DNA of 45,371 nucleotides, from assembly GCA_944376655.1 (NCBI GenBank), contig CALWDJ010000017.1:1-45371 (forward strand), written 5' to 3'. Below are positions 7,081 through 14,875 of this stretch, piece by piece. The stretch comes from an uncultured Clostridia bacterium. Lineage in GTDB: Bacteria; Bacillota; Clostridia; Oscillospirales; Acutalibacteraceae. The position numbers and the translations under genes were made by a program. A model generated the notes under the pieces. That model saw nothing but the letters and a program-made list of their open reading frames with translations. It did not search any database and was not told the DNA's origin. Numbering within the stretch: position 1 is the first letter of the stretch; each line of letters starts with the position of its first letter.

Positions 7081-9134
7081 AAAAAGGTATTTACCGTAAG
7101 CTGGCGTTAAGCGGCATAAGAAAAAACAGCAGGCTTTATCTGCCGTATATTCTCACCTGCGCCGGAACCGTGATGATGTGCTACATTATTTCCTTTCTTT
7201 CGCAGTCTTCTGAGTTCGGAAAAATCCCGGGCGGTAATACGGTACAGGGCTTTCTTTCGGTCGGCATAGGGGTAATGGCGGTTTTCTCGCTTATCTTCCT
7301 GTTTTACACCAATTCTTTTCTGATAAGAAGACGGAAAAAGGAACTAGGGCTTTACAATATTTTGGGTCTCGGAAAGCGCAACCTCGCCGCCGTGCTTGCG
7401 GCGGAAACATTTATCGTGGCGCTTGTTTCTGTTGCGGGCGGACTGCTTTCGGGCATACTTTTCTCAAAGCTCTCCGAGCTCTGCCTTGTAAGGATACTCG
7501 GCGGGTCGGCGAAATTTACCTTTACCGTCAGTTATGCGTCGGTTGTGATGACGGCAGTGCAGTTCGCCGGAATTTTTCTGGTTATTTATCTTTATACTCT
7601 TTTGCAGATAAGGCTTACAAACCCTATTGGCCTGCTCAAAAGCGAGAGCACGGGCGAGAAACCGCCTAAAGCCAACTGGTTTGCTGCCGCGGCAGGCATT
7701 CTCATTCTCGGCGCGGCGTATTATCTCGCTCTTTCTGTGGAGGATCCGGTTACCGCGATTACCGTTTTCTTTTTCGCGGTCGTTATGGTTATTGTCGCGA
7801 CATATCTGCTTTTTATATCCGGTTCGGTCACGCTCTGCCGGATTTTGCAGAAAAATAAGCGCTACTATTACAAAACGAACCATTTTGTTTCGGTTTCCTC
7901 GATGGCGTACCGTATGAAGCGCAACGGCGCGGGGCTTGCCTCTATCTGTATACTCTGTACTATGGTGCTGGTTATGATTTCCTCAACCGTATGCCTTTAC
8001 GCCGGCAAGGAGGACAGCCTGCGTCAGCGTTATCCCCGAAATATAAATCTGGACGCGGTTGTAAGCGGCACTGCACTGCTTGACGGACCGCAGACAGAGC
8101 GGGTAAAGCAGATTATAGAGGAAACAGCCTCAGAAAACGGCGCAAGCCCCGAAAATATACTTGAATACGGCTGCGCCGCGTTCGGAGGAGTGATAGAGGG
8201 AGAAAAAATAATTTACGACAGCTCGGTTTATGAGAACAGGCTCGATAAAATGGACGAGGTATGGCAGATATTTATAGTCTCTCTTGACGACTATAACCGG
8301 CTAATGGGTCAGAATGAAACGCTGTCGTCCGGAGAAACGCTGATATATACCACAAAAGAGGTTCCTTATGACAATAACACAATCCGTATAGGCGACGGGG
8401 AGACGCTGACGGTAAAAAAGCGTGTAAACGATTTTGCCGACAACGGTGTTGACTCAATGCAGATATTCCCGACGCTTTATCTGTTCGTGCCGGATTTTGA
8501 CGCCGTTGTAAATCCTATTGCCGGAGTGCGTTCAGACGATGACATCGGGCTTGTAAGCCTTCACTGGTATTACGGCTTTGACCTTGACTGCGCCGACGAT
8601 ACCCAGATAGAAATCCAGAACAGGATAACCGAAAAAACGGCGGAGCTTGAGAAAACAGATGAAGAGTTTTCGTACTTTCATATGATTACCGAGGGAGTGG
8701 CGAAAGAAAGGGCGGATTTTTACGGAGTTTACGGCGGGCTCTTTTTCCTCGGAATACTTCTCGGACTTGTCTTTATATCGGCGGCGGTGCTTATAATTTA
8801 TTACAAGCAGATTTCGGAAGGGTATGAGGATCGGTCGAGATTTGACATTATGCAGAAGGTCGGCATGACAAGGCGCGAAATACAGAAAAGCATCAATTCG
8901 CAGGTGCTGACGGTGTTTTTTATGCCGCTTATAGCCTCCGGAATACATCTTGCCTTCGCTTTCCCGATAATACGGAAAATGCTGATGATATTCGGGCTTA
9001 TAAATCTGCCTTTTCTTATTATGACGACGGTTGCCTGCTTTCTTGTATTCGCGGCGTTTTATCTTGTTGTTTACCGCGCTACGTCGCGCTCGTATTACCG
9101 GTTAGTCAGCGGAATGCGGAATGATAACCTATGA
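7077..9134 (+). CDS. bceB: BceB-like ABC transporter permease
   Basis: A 685-residue permease with the BceB layout: an N-terminal helix, three FtsX-like helices (about 60-190), further membrane helices to about 305, a large extracellular domain (about 310-550), and C-terminal membrane helices. The extracellular domain between helices VII and VIII is the hallmark of Bce permeases and carries ligand specificity and signalling. Its sequence (many Asp, Tyr and Asn residues) gives no hint of the ligand. It is preceded by the ATPase gene with a four-base overlap and followed by a small membrane protein gene with another four-base overlap. Length is normal for the family. Confidence 0.9.
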   Translation: MKKGIYRKLALSGIRKNSRLYLPYILTCAGTVMMCYIISFLSQSSEFGKIPGGNTVQGFLSVGIGVMAVFSLIFLFYTNSFLIRRRKKELGLYNILGLGKRNLAAVLAAETFIVALVSVAGGLLSGILFSKLSELCLVRILGGSAKFTFTVSYASVVMTAVQFAGIFLVIYLYTLLQIRLTNPIGLLKSESTGEKPPKANWFAAAAGILILGAAYYLALSVEDPVTAITVFFFAVVMVIVATYLLFISGSVTLCRILQKNKRYYYKTNHFVSVSSMAYRMKRNGAGLASICILCTMVLVMISSTVCLYAGKEDSLRQRYPRNINLDAVVSGTALLDGPQTERVKQIIEETASENGASPENILEYGCAAFGGVIEGEKIIYDSSVYENRLDKMDEVWQIFIVSLDDYNRLMGQNETLSSGETLIYTTKEVPYDNNTIRIGDGETLTVKKRVNDFADNGVDSMQIFPTLYLFVPDFDAVVNPIAGVRSDDDIGLVSLHWYYGFDLDCADDTQIEIQNRITEKTAELEKTDEEFSYFHMITEGVAKERADFYGVYGGLFFLGILLGLVFISAAVLIIYYKQISEGYEDRSRFDIMQKVGMTRREIQKSINSQVLTVFFMPLIASGIHLAFAFPIIRKMLMIFGLINLPFLIMTTVACFLVFAAFYLVVYRATSRSYYRLVSGMRNDNL

Positions 9135-9301
9135 GATTTCTTTTAAAGATATTAAGGTGTTTGATTTCCGCGCTCGGCATAGCGGTAATAGCAGTGCTTG
9201 CCGTTCCTGCCGGAATACTGGTGCTGCTTATTTTCTGCGTCTGGTCGGCTACCGATAAACTGACATCTGCGCTTTACGCAAATGACAGTGAAGATATTTG
9301 A
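9131..9301 (+). CDS. Small membrane protein (56 aa) coupled to BceB
   Basis: A short reading frame starting at the ATG that overlaps the bceB stop (ATGA). The product is 56 residues: a basic start (MRFLLKILR), one long hydrophobic span (about residues 11-38, including VIAVLAVPAGILVLLIFCVW) and an acidic, soluble C-terminus. The positive-inside rule puts the N-terminus in the cytoplasm. It uses the same translational coupling as bceA-bceB and ends only 20 bases before a strong terminator, so it belongs to the transporter operon. I know no named family. It could be an accessory subunit of the transporter or a link to the kinase. Confidence 0.6.
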   Translation: MRFLLKILRCLISALGIAVIAVLAVPAGILVLLIFCVWSATDKLTSALYANDSEDI

Positions 9302-9321
9302 TATAAAACAGGAAAATACAG

Positions 9322-9366
9322 AACAACGTACGCGGTATTAAAAAAACCGCGTACGTTGTTTTTTTG
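9322..9366. terminator. Strong bidirectional terminator
   Basis: A 15-bp perfect stem AACAACGTACGCGGT / ACCGCGTACGTTGTT (9322-9336, 9346-9360) with an A-rich loop, followed by seven T on the plus strand. It serves the Bce operon and lies at the 3' end of the convergent recombinase gene. Confidence 0.92.
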
Positions 9367-9373
9367 GCATTGT

Positions 9374-10357
9374 TTATTTTTTTGACTTTACCGATGAGAG
9401 CGGGTTTGAATCGACCGCTTTTTTGATCTGCTTGTCTGAAACGTGGGTGTATATCTGGGTGGTGCCTAAGTTCGCATGGCCTAAAATATCCTTTAAAACA
9501 CGTATGTCCACGTTTCCGTGCTGGTACATAAGCGTGGCGGCGGTGTGGCGCAGCTTGTGGGTGGAAAAGCCCTTGTCGCCGAGACCCGCCCTCTCAAGAT
9601 AGGTCTTTACTATGTGCTGTACTGTTTTGGGACTTATCCGCCGGTGGTTGCGGCTTATAAAAAGGGCGTTTCTTTCGGTCGCCGGTATTCCCTCGTTAGG
9701 TCTTACCGCGAGATAGTTTTTTAAAGCCGCAAGGCAGGAATCGTTCAGATAAACCATTCTTTCCTTGTTGCCCTTTCCGGTCACGGTCATGGTGCCGTCA
9801 CCCGAAATATCCGAAAGATTAAGCCCGCAAAGCTCGGAAAGGCGCAGTCCGCAGTTGAGAAAAAGGGTCAGAATGCAGTAGTCGCGCTGCATATTGGCGC
9901 CGTCCACCGCGTTTAAAAGCTCAAGCGAGTTTTCAAGCGTCAGGTGCTTGGGCAGCGACTGCTTTACTTTGGGGGACTCAAGCAGCTCCGCCGGATTGTT
10001 TTCTATCTGGTGGGTCTGAACCGACATATATCTGAAAAAAATCCTAAGCGTCGAGGTTTTGCGCGCCCTTGTGGCGGTGTTGTTGCCGAGCTCCTCCTTG
10101 CAGAAAACCATAAAGGCGTACAGGTCGGAAACGGTGACCGAGCGTACAAGCTCTTTATCCGCCGACGAAATATCTATTTTGTCAAACTCCGTACCCTTGT
10201 CCACTTTTCCTCTGATAAGCAGCATATACCTGAAAAAGGTGCGCAGGTCGATGTAATACCCCTCAACAGAGCGGGAGGACTTGCCCTTTATAGTCTCGTT
10301 GTAGGTTAAAAAATCCCTTATGAAATCGGGACATGAGCGTAAAATTTCGAGCTTCAT
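9374..10357 (-). CDS. XerC/XerD-like tyrosine recombinase
   Basis: A 327-residue integrase-family recombinase with an N-terminal core-binding domain (about 5-125) and a catalytic domain (about 135-320). All active-site residues are visible: Arg172 in GLRLSEL, Lys195 in TGKGNKER, His267 and Arg270 in HKLRHT, His294 in ILGHANLG and Tyr303 in TQIYTH. ATG 10357 is chosen because ACGGAG lies upstream; ATG 10375 has none. The even length and lack of accessory arms fit chromosomal Xer enzymes better than phage integrases. No phage genes or attachment sites are visible around it, and no dif-like site was found. It may be the resident Xer protein or a solitary recombinase. Confidence 0.85.
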   Translation of the reverse strand: MKLEILRSCPDFIRDFLTYNETIKGKSSRSVEGYYIDLRTFFRYMLLIRGKVDKGTEFDKIDISSADKELVRSVTVSDLYAFMVFCKEELGNNTATRARKTSTLRIFFRYMSVQTHQIENNPAELLESPKVKQSLPKHLTLENSLELLNAVDGANMQRDYCILTLFLNCGLRLSELCGLNLSDISGDGTMTVTGKGNKERMVYLNDSCLAALKNYLAVRPNEGIPATERNALFISRNHRRISPKTVQHIVKTYLERAGLGDKGFSTHKLRHTAATLMYQHGNVDIRVLKDILGHANLGTTQIYTHVSDKQIKKAVDSNPLSSVKSKK

Positions 10358-10392
10358 AATTGCAACTCCGTACAATATGTATTATTATTATA

Positions 10393-10421
10393 ATAATACC
10401 ACTTAAAGAATGTTTTTTCAA
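10393..10421 (-). promoter_or_regulatory. SigA-type promoter for the recombinase gene
   Basis: On the minus strand: TTGAAA (10416-10421), 17 bases, TATTAT (10393-10398). One CTTAAAGA element (10402-10408 region) lies within its spacer, so the neighbouring regulator could also control this gene. Confidence 0.65.
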
Positions 10422-10479
10422 TCTTAAAGAAATCTTAATATTTAAGAGTATTTTATCTTAAAGATTGTTTTGCTATAAT
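10402..10479 (+). promoter_or_regulatory. Regulator-binding direct repeats and promoter of the VanRS-like operon
   Basis: Direct repeats of CTTAAAGA begin at about 10401, at 10423 and at 10457, with a related CTTAATAT at 10434. Spacings are near multiples of 11 bases, the spacing typical of OmpR-family regulators. A perfect TATAAT at 10474-10479 has no good -35 box; the last repeat overlaps that position. This looks like an activator-dependent, autoregulated promoter. Confidence 0.55.
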
Positions 10480-10501
10480 AATTACCGGAGGTCGGGGGAG
10501 T

Positions 10502-11206
10502 ATGTATAATATTCTGGTGTGCGATGACGAAAGGGATATAGTTTCGGCGCTGAAAATATATCTTGAGTCCGAGGGGCATAACGTTTTTACCGCCTTTAAC
10601 GGCAGCGAGGCGGTCGAAGCCGTTAAACAAAACGATATACATCTTGTGCTTATGGATATAATGATGCCGGTATGCGACGGAATCACCGCTATGGTTAAAA
10701 TAAGGGAAATTTCAAATATTCCGGTCATACTTCTCACCGCCAAGAGCGAGGACACGGACAAGATTATAGGGCTTACCGTCGGCGCCGACGATTACGTGAC
10801 AAAGCCCTTTAATCCGGTTGAGGTAATCGCGAGGGTAAAATCACAATTAAGGCGGTATATGCAGCTGGGCGGAGGACAGAAGTCAGAACCGCAGTCAGGC
10901 TATACAATAGGCGGCATTGAGCTTAACGACAAAACAAAGCAGGTATTCTCCGACGGCGAGGAGGTTTCACTCACGCCTACCGAGTTTGAGATTTTAAAGC
11001 TGCTTATGAAAAACGAGGGGGCGGTTATGTCGCCCAAGGAAATATACCGCGAGGTATGGGGCGGCGACGGATACGGCGCCGAAAGCACTGTGGCGGTGCA
11101 TATAAGGCACCTGCGTGAGAAAATAGAGATAAATCCCGCCGAGCCGCGGTATCTTAAGGTGGTCTGGGCTCACGGGTACAAAATGGAGAACGGTGATAAA
11201 AAATGA
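10502..11206 (+). CDS. VanR-like OmpR-family response regulator
   Basis: A 234-residue response regulator: receiver domain (about 1-118) with the acidic pocket CDDE at residues 7-10, phospho-acceptor Asp52 in LMDIMMP and Lys in TKPFNP, then a winged helix (about 138-230) with SLTPTEFEILKLLM and VAVHIRHLREKIE. It most resembles the VanR/large clostridial envelope-response group. It overlaps its kinase gene by four bases (ATGA). Repeats just upstream suggest autoregulation. The target genes may include the amidase and membrane protein downstream. Confidence 0.87.
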   Translation: MYNILVCDDERDIVSALKIYLESEGHNVFTAFNGSEAVEAVKQNDIHLVLMDIMMPVCDGITAMVKIREISNIPVILLTAKSEDTDKIIGLTVGADDYVTKPFNPVEVIARVKSQLRRYMQLGGGQKSEPQSGYTIGGIELNDKTKQVFSDGEEVSLTPTEFEILKLLMKNEGAVMSPKEIYREVWGGDGYGAESTVAVHIRHLREKIEINPAEPRYLKVVWAHGYKMENGDKK

Positions 11207-13110
11207 AAAGGCTTACAGAAAGCCTCGCGGCAAAGATAACCGCGATAATCCTTTCCTTTTTCGCTGCTGCTTTTGTCGTGATTTCGGCTGCAGCGGTATG
11301 TTATATGATAGATAACGGTTATTACACAAAAAAGCCTGACGAAATAAAGGAAGATATAGCTGATGCCCGCATTATGAGTTCGGCGGCATATACTCTGCGG
11401 GATATTTATTCAAGCAGCGGTAATTTGGAAAGCTATGCTGAAGAATTGGGGATTTATTTCACAATTACCGACAGCAAAACAAAAGAGGTGACGGCAGGTA
11501 ATTATAACGGCGAGAAATATATGTTTTCGCGTATGTTTGACGAGCTGACCGTGACCGTTTACGGAGAGCCGTATTATGTAATTACGGATCAGGGAGAGGA
11601 ATATTACACAAATAAAGAAATCGGAACAATTGATATTATGATATACGTTCCGGAGGACGGCGCTTTTTCTGGCGAAACGGCGCTTTGGTTCGGGGTTGCG
11701 GATTTTCTTTACTCAGTGCGCTATACCGTGTTTTTAATCGGCGGAATATGTTTTCTTTTATGGATAATTCTGCTCTGCTTCCTGTATTCGGCGGCGGGAA
11801 ACAGAAATGACGGAACGGTCAAATTAAATCATCTCGACCGCATACCGTTTGATCTTGTTTCGGCGGCGGTTATCGCGGCGGCTGTAATAAGCGTTGTCTT
11901 AGTAGGCGGAACGACATACGGCGCATTTGTATCTATGATAATAGTGGCTTGCATAACGTTGTCTGTGGATTATTTTATAGCTCTTGCCTTTACAATGACA
12001 TTTGCGACCCGCCTTAAAACCCGAACACTTATAAAAAATACCGTTATATACAGAGTTCTGAAATTTCTGCTCAAAAAATTAAAAAGCCTTTTCGGATTTA
12101 TCGGCTACAATCTCAAGAATATTCCGCTTGTTATAAGAACCGCGGCAATATGCGGCGCGGCGATACTTTTCCAGCTTATAGTATACGGTCTGTTTGCTTA
12201 CAATACAGGCGAAATGGTTGTTTTCTGGCTGTTTTTCGCTTTTGCCATAACGGCTATTGTGATTTATGTTGCCATAACACTTCAGAAAATAAAGGAGGGC
12301 GGCGAAAGAATAGCCGGAGGCGACCTTGACTACAAAATAGACACAAAGTATATGTACGGCGATTTCAGGGATTTCTGCGGCACGCTCAACAATATAAACA
12401 AGGGCATTTCGGCGGCGGTAAGCGAAAAAATGAAGAGCGAGCGGTTTAAGACCGAGCTTATCACAAACGTATCGCACGATATAAAAACTCCGCTTACCTC
12501 GATAATCAACTATGTTGACCTGATTAAAAAGGAAGAGCCGGAAAATGAAAAGATAAAGGAATATATCGCGGTGCTTGACCGTCAGTCAGGCAGGCTTAAA
12601 AAGCTGATTGAGGATCTGGTTGAGGCGTCAAAGGCGTCTTCGGGCAGTGTGGCGGTAAATCTCGCGGAATGTGACCCGTCGGTGCTGCTTTCACAGACTG
12701 TCGGGGAGTTTGACGAACGGCTTAAAGCGGCGGGACTCACGGCGGTGATAAACACGCCCGAAAAGCCGGTCAGGATAATGGCGGACGGCAGACACCTTTG
12801 GAGAGTGTTTGACAACCTGATGAATAATATATGCAAATATTCGCAGAAGGGAACGAGAGTATATCTTGACGTCAGCGAAAGCGGCGGCAGGGTAAACGTC
12901 ACCTTCAAGAATATTTCGGCGTATGAGCTTAATATTTCGGGCGAGGAACTTACCGAAAGGTTTGTAAGGGGCGACCGCTCAAGAAGCACCGAGGGCAGCG
13001 GACTGGGACTTTCAATAGCGAGAAGCCTTACTGAAATTCAGGGCGGAACGCTTAAAATTGATATAGACGGCGACCTTTTCAAGGTTACGGTTTCTTTCGG
13101 CACCGTATAA
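11203..13110 (+). CDS. Large multi-spanning sensor histidine kinase
   Basis: A 635-residue kinase. An N-terminal membrane helix (about 12-37) is followed by an extracellular region of about 130 residues and then five more hydrophobic segments (about 173-200, 218-238, 245-268, 306-328, 333-352). A HAMP-like linker leads to the phospho-acceptor His425 in NVSHDIKTPLTSI. The ATP-binding domain has N box NLMNNICKYS and G2 box GSGLGLSIARSL; the HATPase domain ends the protein. This six-helix architecture is common in Clostridia for VanS-like envelope sensors. The signal is unknown. It is translated together with the regulator. Confidence 0.87.
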   Translation: MKRLTESLAAKITAIILSFFAAAFVVISAAAVCYMIDNGYYTKKPDEIKEDIADARIMSSAAYTLRDIYSSSGNLESYAEELGIYFTITDSKTKEVTAGNYNGEKYMFSRMFDELTVTVYGEPYYVITDQGEEYYTNKEIGTIDIMIYVPEDGAFSGETALWFGVADFLYSVRYTVFLIGGICFLLWIILLCFLYSAAGNRNDGTVKLNHLDRIPFDLVSAAVIAAAVISVVLVGGTTYGAFVSMIIVACITLSVDYFIALAFTMTFATRLKTRTLIKNTVIYRVLKFLLKKLKSLFGFIGYNLKNIPLVIRTAAICGAAILFQLIVYGLFAYNTGEMVVFWLFFAFAITAIVIYVAITLQKIKEGGERIAGGDLDYKIDTKYMYGDFRDFCGTLNNINKGISAAVSEKMKSERFKTELITNVSHDIKTPLTSIINYVDLIKKEEPENEKIKEYIAVLDRQSGRLKKLIEDLVEASKASSGSVAVNLAECDPSVLLSQTVGEFDERLKAAGLTAVINTPEKPVRIMADGRHLWRVFDNLMNNICKYSQKGTRVYLDVSESGGRVNVTFKNISAYELNISGEELTERFVRGDRSRSTEGSGLGLSIARSLTEIQGGTLKIDIDGDLFKVTVSFGTV

Positions 13111-13132
13111 GCCGTATAAGGGGAAGTTAAAA

Positions 13133-13837
13133 TTGGAACAGAGCAGTTACAGCGCCCGCCGCGCTTATTATGAGCGGCGGCGGCGCAGAAGAAGAAAAAT
13201 AGTTGCAAGAAGAATAATATGTATTGTGCTTTTCGCGGCTGTAATAACAGGTCTGTCCGTGGGCGGAGTAAAGCTGTATAACCGCTTTTTCACGGGAACG
13301 GGCGAAAGCACGGCGGTTACCGAAAAGTTAAAGGCGATAGAAATACCCGACTGGATAGACGAGCAGATAATATACGTTCACAATACGGCGCGTACGGGAA
13401 CTCCGCTTGATGATGTTAAAAATATAGTTATACACTATGTCGGAAACCCCGGAACATCGGCGCAGAACAACAGGGACTACTACAACAAGCCCTCGACCGA
13501 GGTAAGCTCACACTTTCTTGTGGGGCTTGAGGGCGAGATAATACAGTGCCTGCCGCTGTGGGAAAAATCGGCGGCGAGCAACTGGCGGAACAACGATACA
13601 ATATCGATAGAGGTCTGTCACCCCGACGAGAGCGGGAAGTTCTCGGACGTGACATATGAGTCGGTAATAAAGCTGACCGCGTGGCTTGTTAACAATTTAG
13701 GACTTGACGAAACTGACGTTATAAGGCATTATGATATTACGGAAAAACTCTGCCCGCTTTATTACGTGGAGCACGAGGACGCGTGGAATCAGCTTATAAA
13801 GGACGTTGGTGAAAAGTCAGATGAGGATTTTGGCTGA
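13133..13837 (+). CDS. Membrane-anchored N-acetylmuramoyl-L-alanine amidase (Amidase_2)
   Basis: A 234-residue protein with a very basic cytoplasmic start (residues 9-28 rich in Arg), one membrane helix (about 29-50) and an extracellular amidase_2 (T7 lysozyme-like) domain (about 90-225). Zinc ligands are His101 in IVIHYVGNPG, His199 in IRHYDIT and Cys207 in KLCP. The family cuts the amide bond between muramic acid and the stem peptide. TTG 13133 is supported by AAGGGGA eight bases upstream. It follows the kinase gene by 22 bases and overlaps the next gene, so it is likely part of the two-component operon and a cell-wall remodelling output. Confidence 0.86.
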   Translation: MEQSSYSARRAYYERRRRRRRKIVARRIICIVLFAAVITGLSVGGVKLYNRFFTGTGESTAVTEKLKAIEIPDWIDEQIIYVHNTARTGTPLDDVKNIVIHYVGNPGTSAQNNRDYYNKPSTEVSSHFLVGLEGEIIQCLPLWEKSAASNWRNNDTISIEVCHPDESGKFSDVTYESVIKLTAWLVNNLGLDETDVIRHYDITEKLCPLYYVEHEDAWNQLIKDVGEKSDEDFG

Positions 13838-14531
13838 GGAAAAAAGACTTACGGGAAAGCAGAAAAGAATAATAAGCGTATTTGTGATAATACTGCTTAT
13901 GGTATTCACCGCCGCGGTGATGTGGTTCATCGGCAGGCCGATGGTAAGCCTTGTCTCAGAGCCGGAGCAGTTCAGGGACTGGGTCGAGTCAAAGGGGCTA
14001 TGGAGCCGTTTTATATTCATAGGCATGATGATTTTTCAGGTGGTGATAGCTCTGGTCCCGGGCGAGCCGCTTGAGATAGGCGCGGGCTACGCTTTCGGTG
14101 CGATAGAGGGAACACTGCTCTGCGTGGCTGGAGTCACTCTCGGCAGTCTTCTTGTGTTCGGGCTTGTAAGAAAGTTCGGCATAAGGCTTATAGAGGTGTT
14201 TTTTGATTTCGATAAAATCAAAAAACTGAAATTTCTGCAGAACGAAAAACGGCTTGATTTAATAACCTTTATAGTCTTCTTTCTGCCGGGAACGCCTAAA
14301 GACCTGCTTACCTATTTTGTGGGGCTTACCGATATAAAGCTGTCAAAGTTTATTTTTATTGCTTCGGTGGCGAGGCTTCCGTCGGTGATTACCTCAACAG
14401 TGGGCGGCAGCGCGCTCGGAATGAAGCAGTACGAGTTCGCCGCCATAGTTTTCGCGGCTACCGTATTGTTAAGTCTTCTCGGACTTTTTATATATAACAA
14501 AATATGCGCTTACAGAGAAAAGAAAAAATAA
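13809..14531 (+). CDS. TVP38/TMEM64 (DedA-superfamily) membrane protein
   Basis: A 240-residue polytopic membrane protein of the VTT/DedA superfamily. It has an N-terminal membrane helix, an amphipathic segment, and the signature region VIALVPGEPLEIGAGYAFG (about 83-101), then FFLPGTPKDLLTYFVGL (about 158-174) with its re-entrant-loop pattern. Recent work links this superfamily to lipid scrambling and undecaprenyl-phosphate recycling; the role here is an inference. GTG 13809 is preferred because AAAGGA ends five bases before it; ATG 13821 is an alternative. It overlaps the amidase gene by 29 bases. The stop codon is directly merged into the repeat cluster that follows. Confidence 0.82.
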   Translation: MKSQMRILAEEKRLTGKQKRIISVFVIILLMVFTAAVMWFIGRPMVSLVSEPEQFRDWVESKGLWSRFIFIGMMIFQVVIALVPGEPLEIGAGYAFGAIEGTLLCVAGVTLGSLLVFGLVRKFGIRLIEVFFDFDKIKKLKFLQNEKRLDLITFIVFFLPGTPKDLLTYFVGLTDIKLSKFIFIASVARLPSVITSTVGGSALGMKQYEFAAIVFAATVLLSLLGLFIYNKICAYREKKK

Positions 14532-14770
14532 TTCGTAATTCGGAATGCGTAATTCGGAATTAAAAATTCGCGAGGCACGGGTAAAAAAATAATAAAAGCT
14601 GGGTTCGCGTGCAAAAATTCGGAATTAAAAATTCTCGGGTTACGGGAAAATAAAATAGCAACTGAGTCCGTGTTCAGAAAATCGGTTTGCAGATTAAATA
14701 ATCGCGAGCCACTGAATAAAAATATAATGAAAGCTGAGCACGCGTGCAAAAATACGCGTTCAAAAATTAA
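14532..14770 (+). repeat. Dispersed repeat cluster: heptamer array plus three degenerate 65-69 bp units
   Basis: A heptamer array (TAATTCG, GGAATGCG-like) starts at the preceding stop codon. Three degenerate units then begin at about 14556, 14621 and 14690. Each runs from AATTAAAAATTCGCG through an A-rich middle and an AAGCTG-like block to TTCGCGTGCAAAA. The body matches the copy at 1201-1291. No coding frame is visible in this stretch. Confidence 0.72.
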
Positions 14771-14786
14771 AATTTTGTAACCTATA

Positions 14787-14859
14787 TTGACAACACGCCA
14801 AGGGTGTGTTATCATACGACTGTACTATTTGAGTTAGTACGGTTAGCACGATTAGTACG
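14787..14859 (+). promoter_or_regulatory. Strong promoter with operator-like repeats for the MacB-like transporter
   Basis: TTGACA (14787-14792), 17 bases, TATCAT (14810-14815). The spacer is part of a 19-base near-perfect palindrome, from AACAC (14791) to GTGTT (14809). Just downstream is an inverted repeat GTACTA-N7-TAGTAC (14822-14840), then three tandem nonamers GTTAGTACG, GTTAGCACG, ATTAGTACG (14833-14859). The layout implies tight repression. The GTACTA/TAGTAC pattern resembles operators of YtrA-type GntR repressors; no such gene is in the window. Confidence 0.65.
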
Positions 14860-14875
14860 GAGGAGAACAGACAAT

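Noticed and set aside
10376-10440. The AT-rich gap beside the recombinase gene considered as a dif or attachment site.
   Set aside because: No match to the 28-base Firmicute dif pattern and no phage genes; the sequence is better explained by two promoters and regulator repeats.
14532-14770. The tandem repeats considered as a CRISPR array.
   Set aside because: Units are degenerate, have no constant repeat with unique spacers, and no cas genes are nearby.
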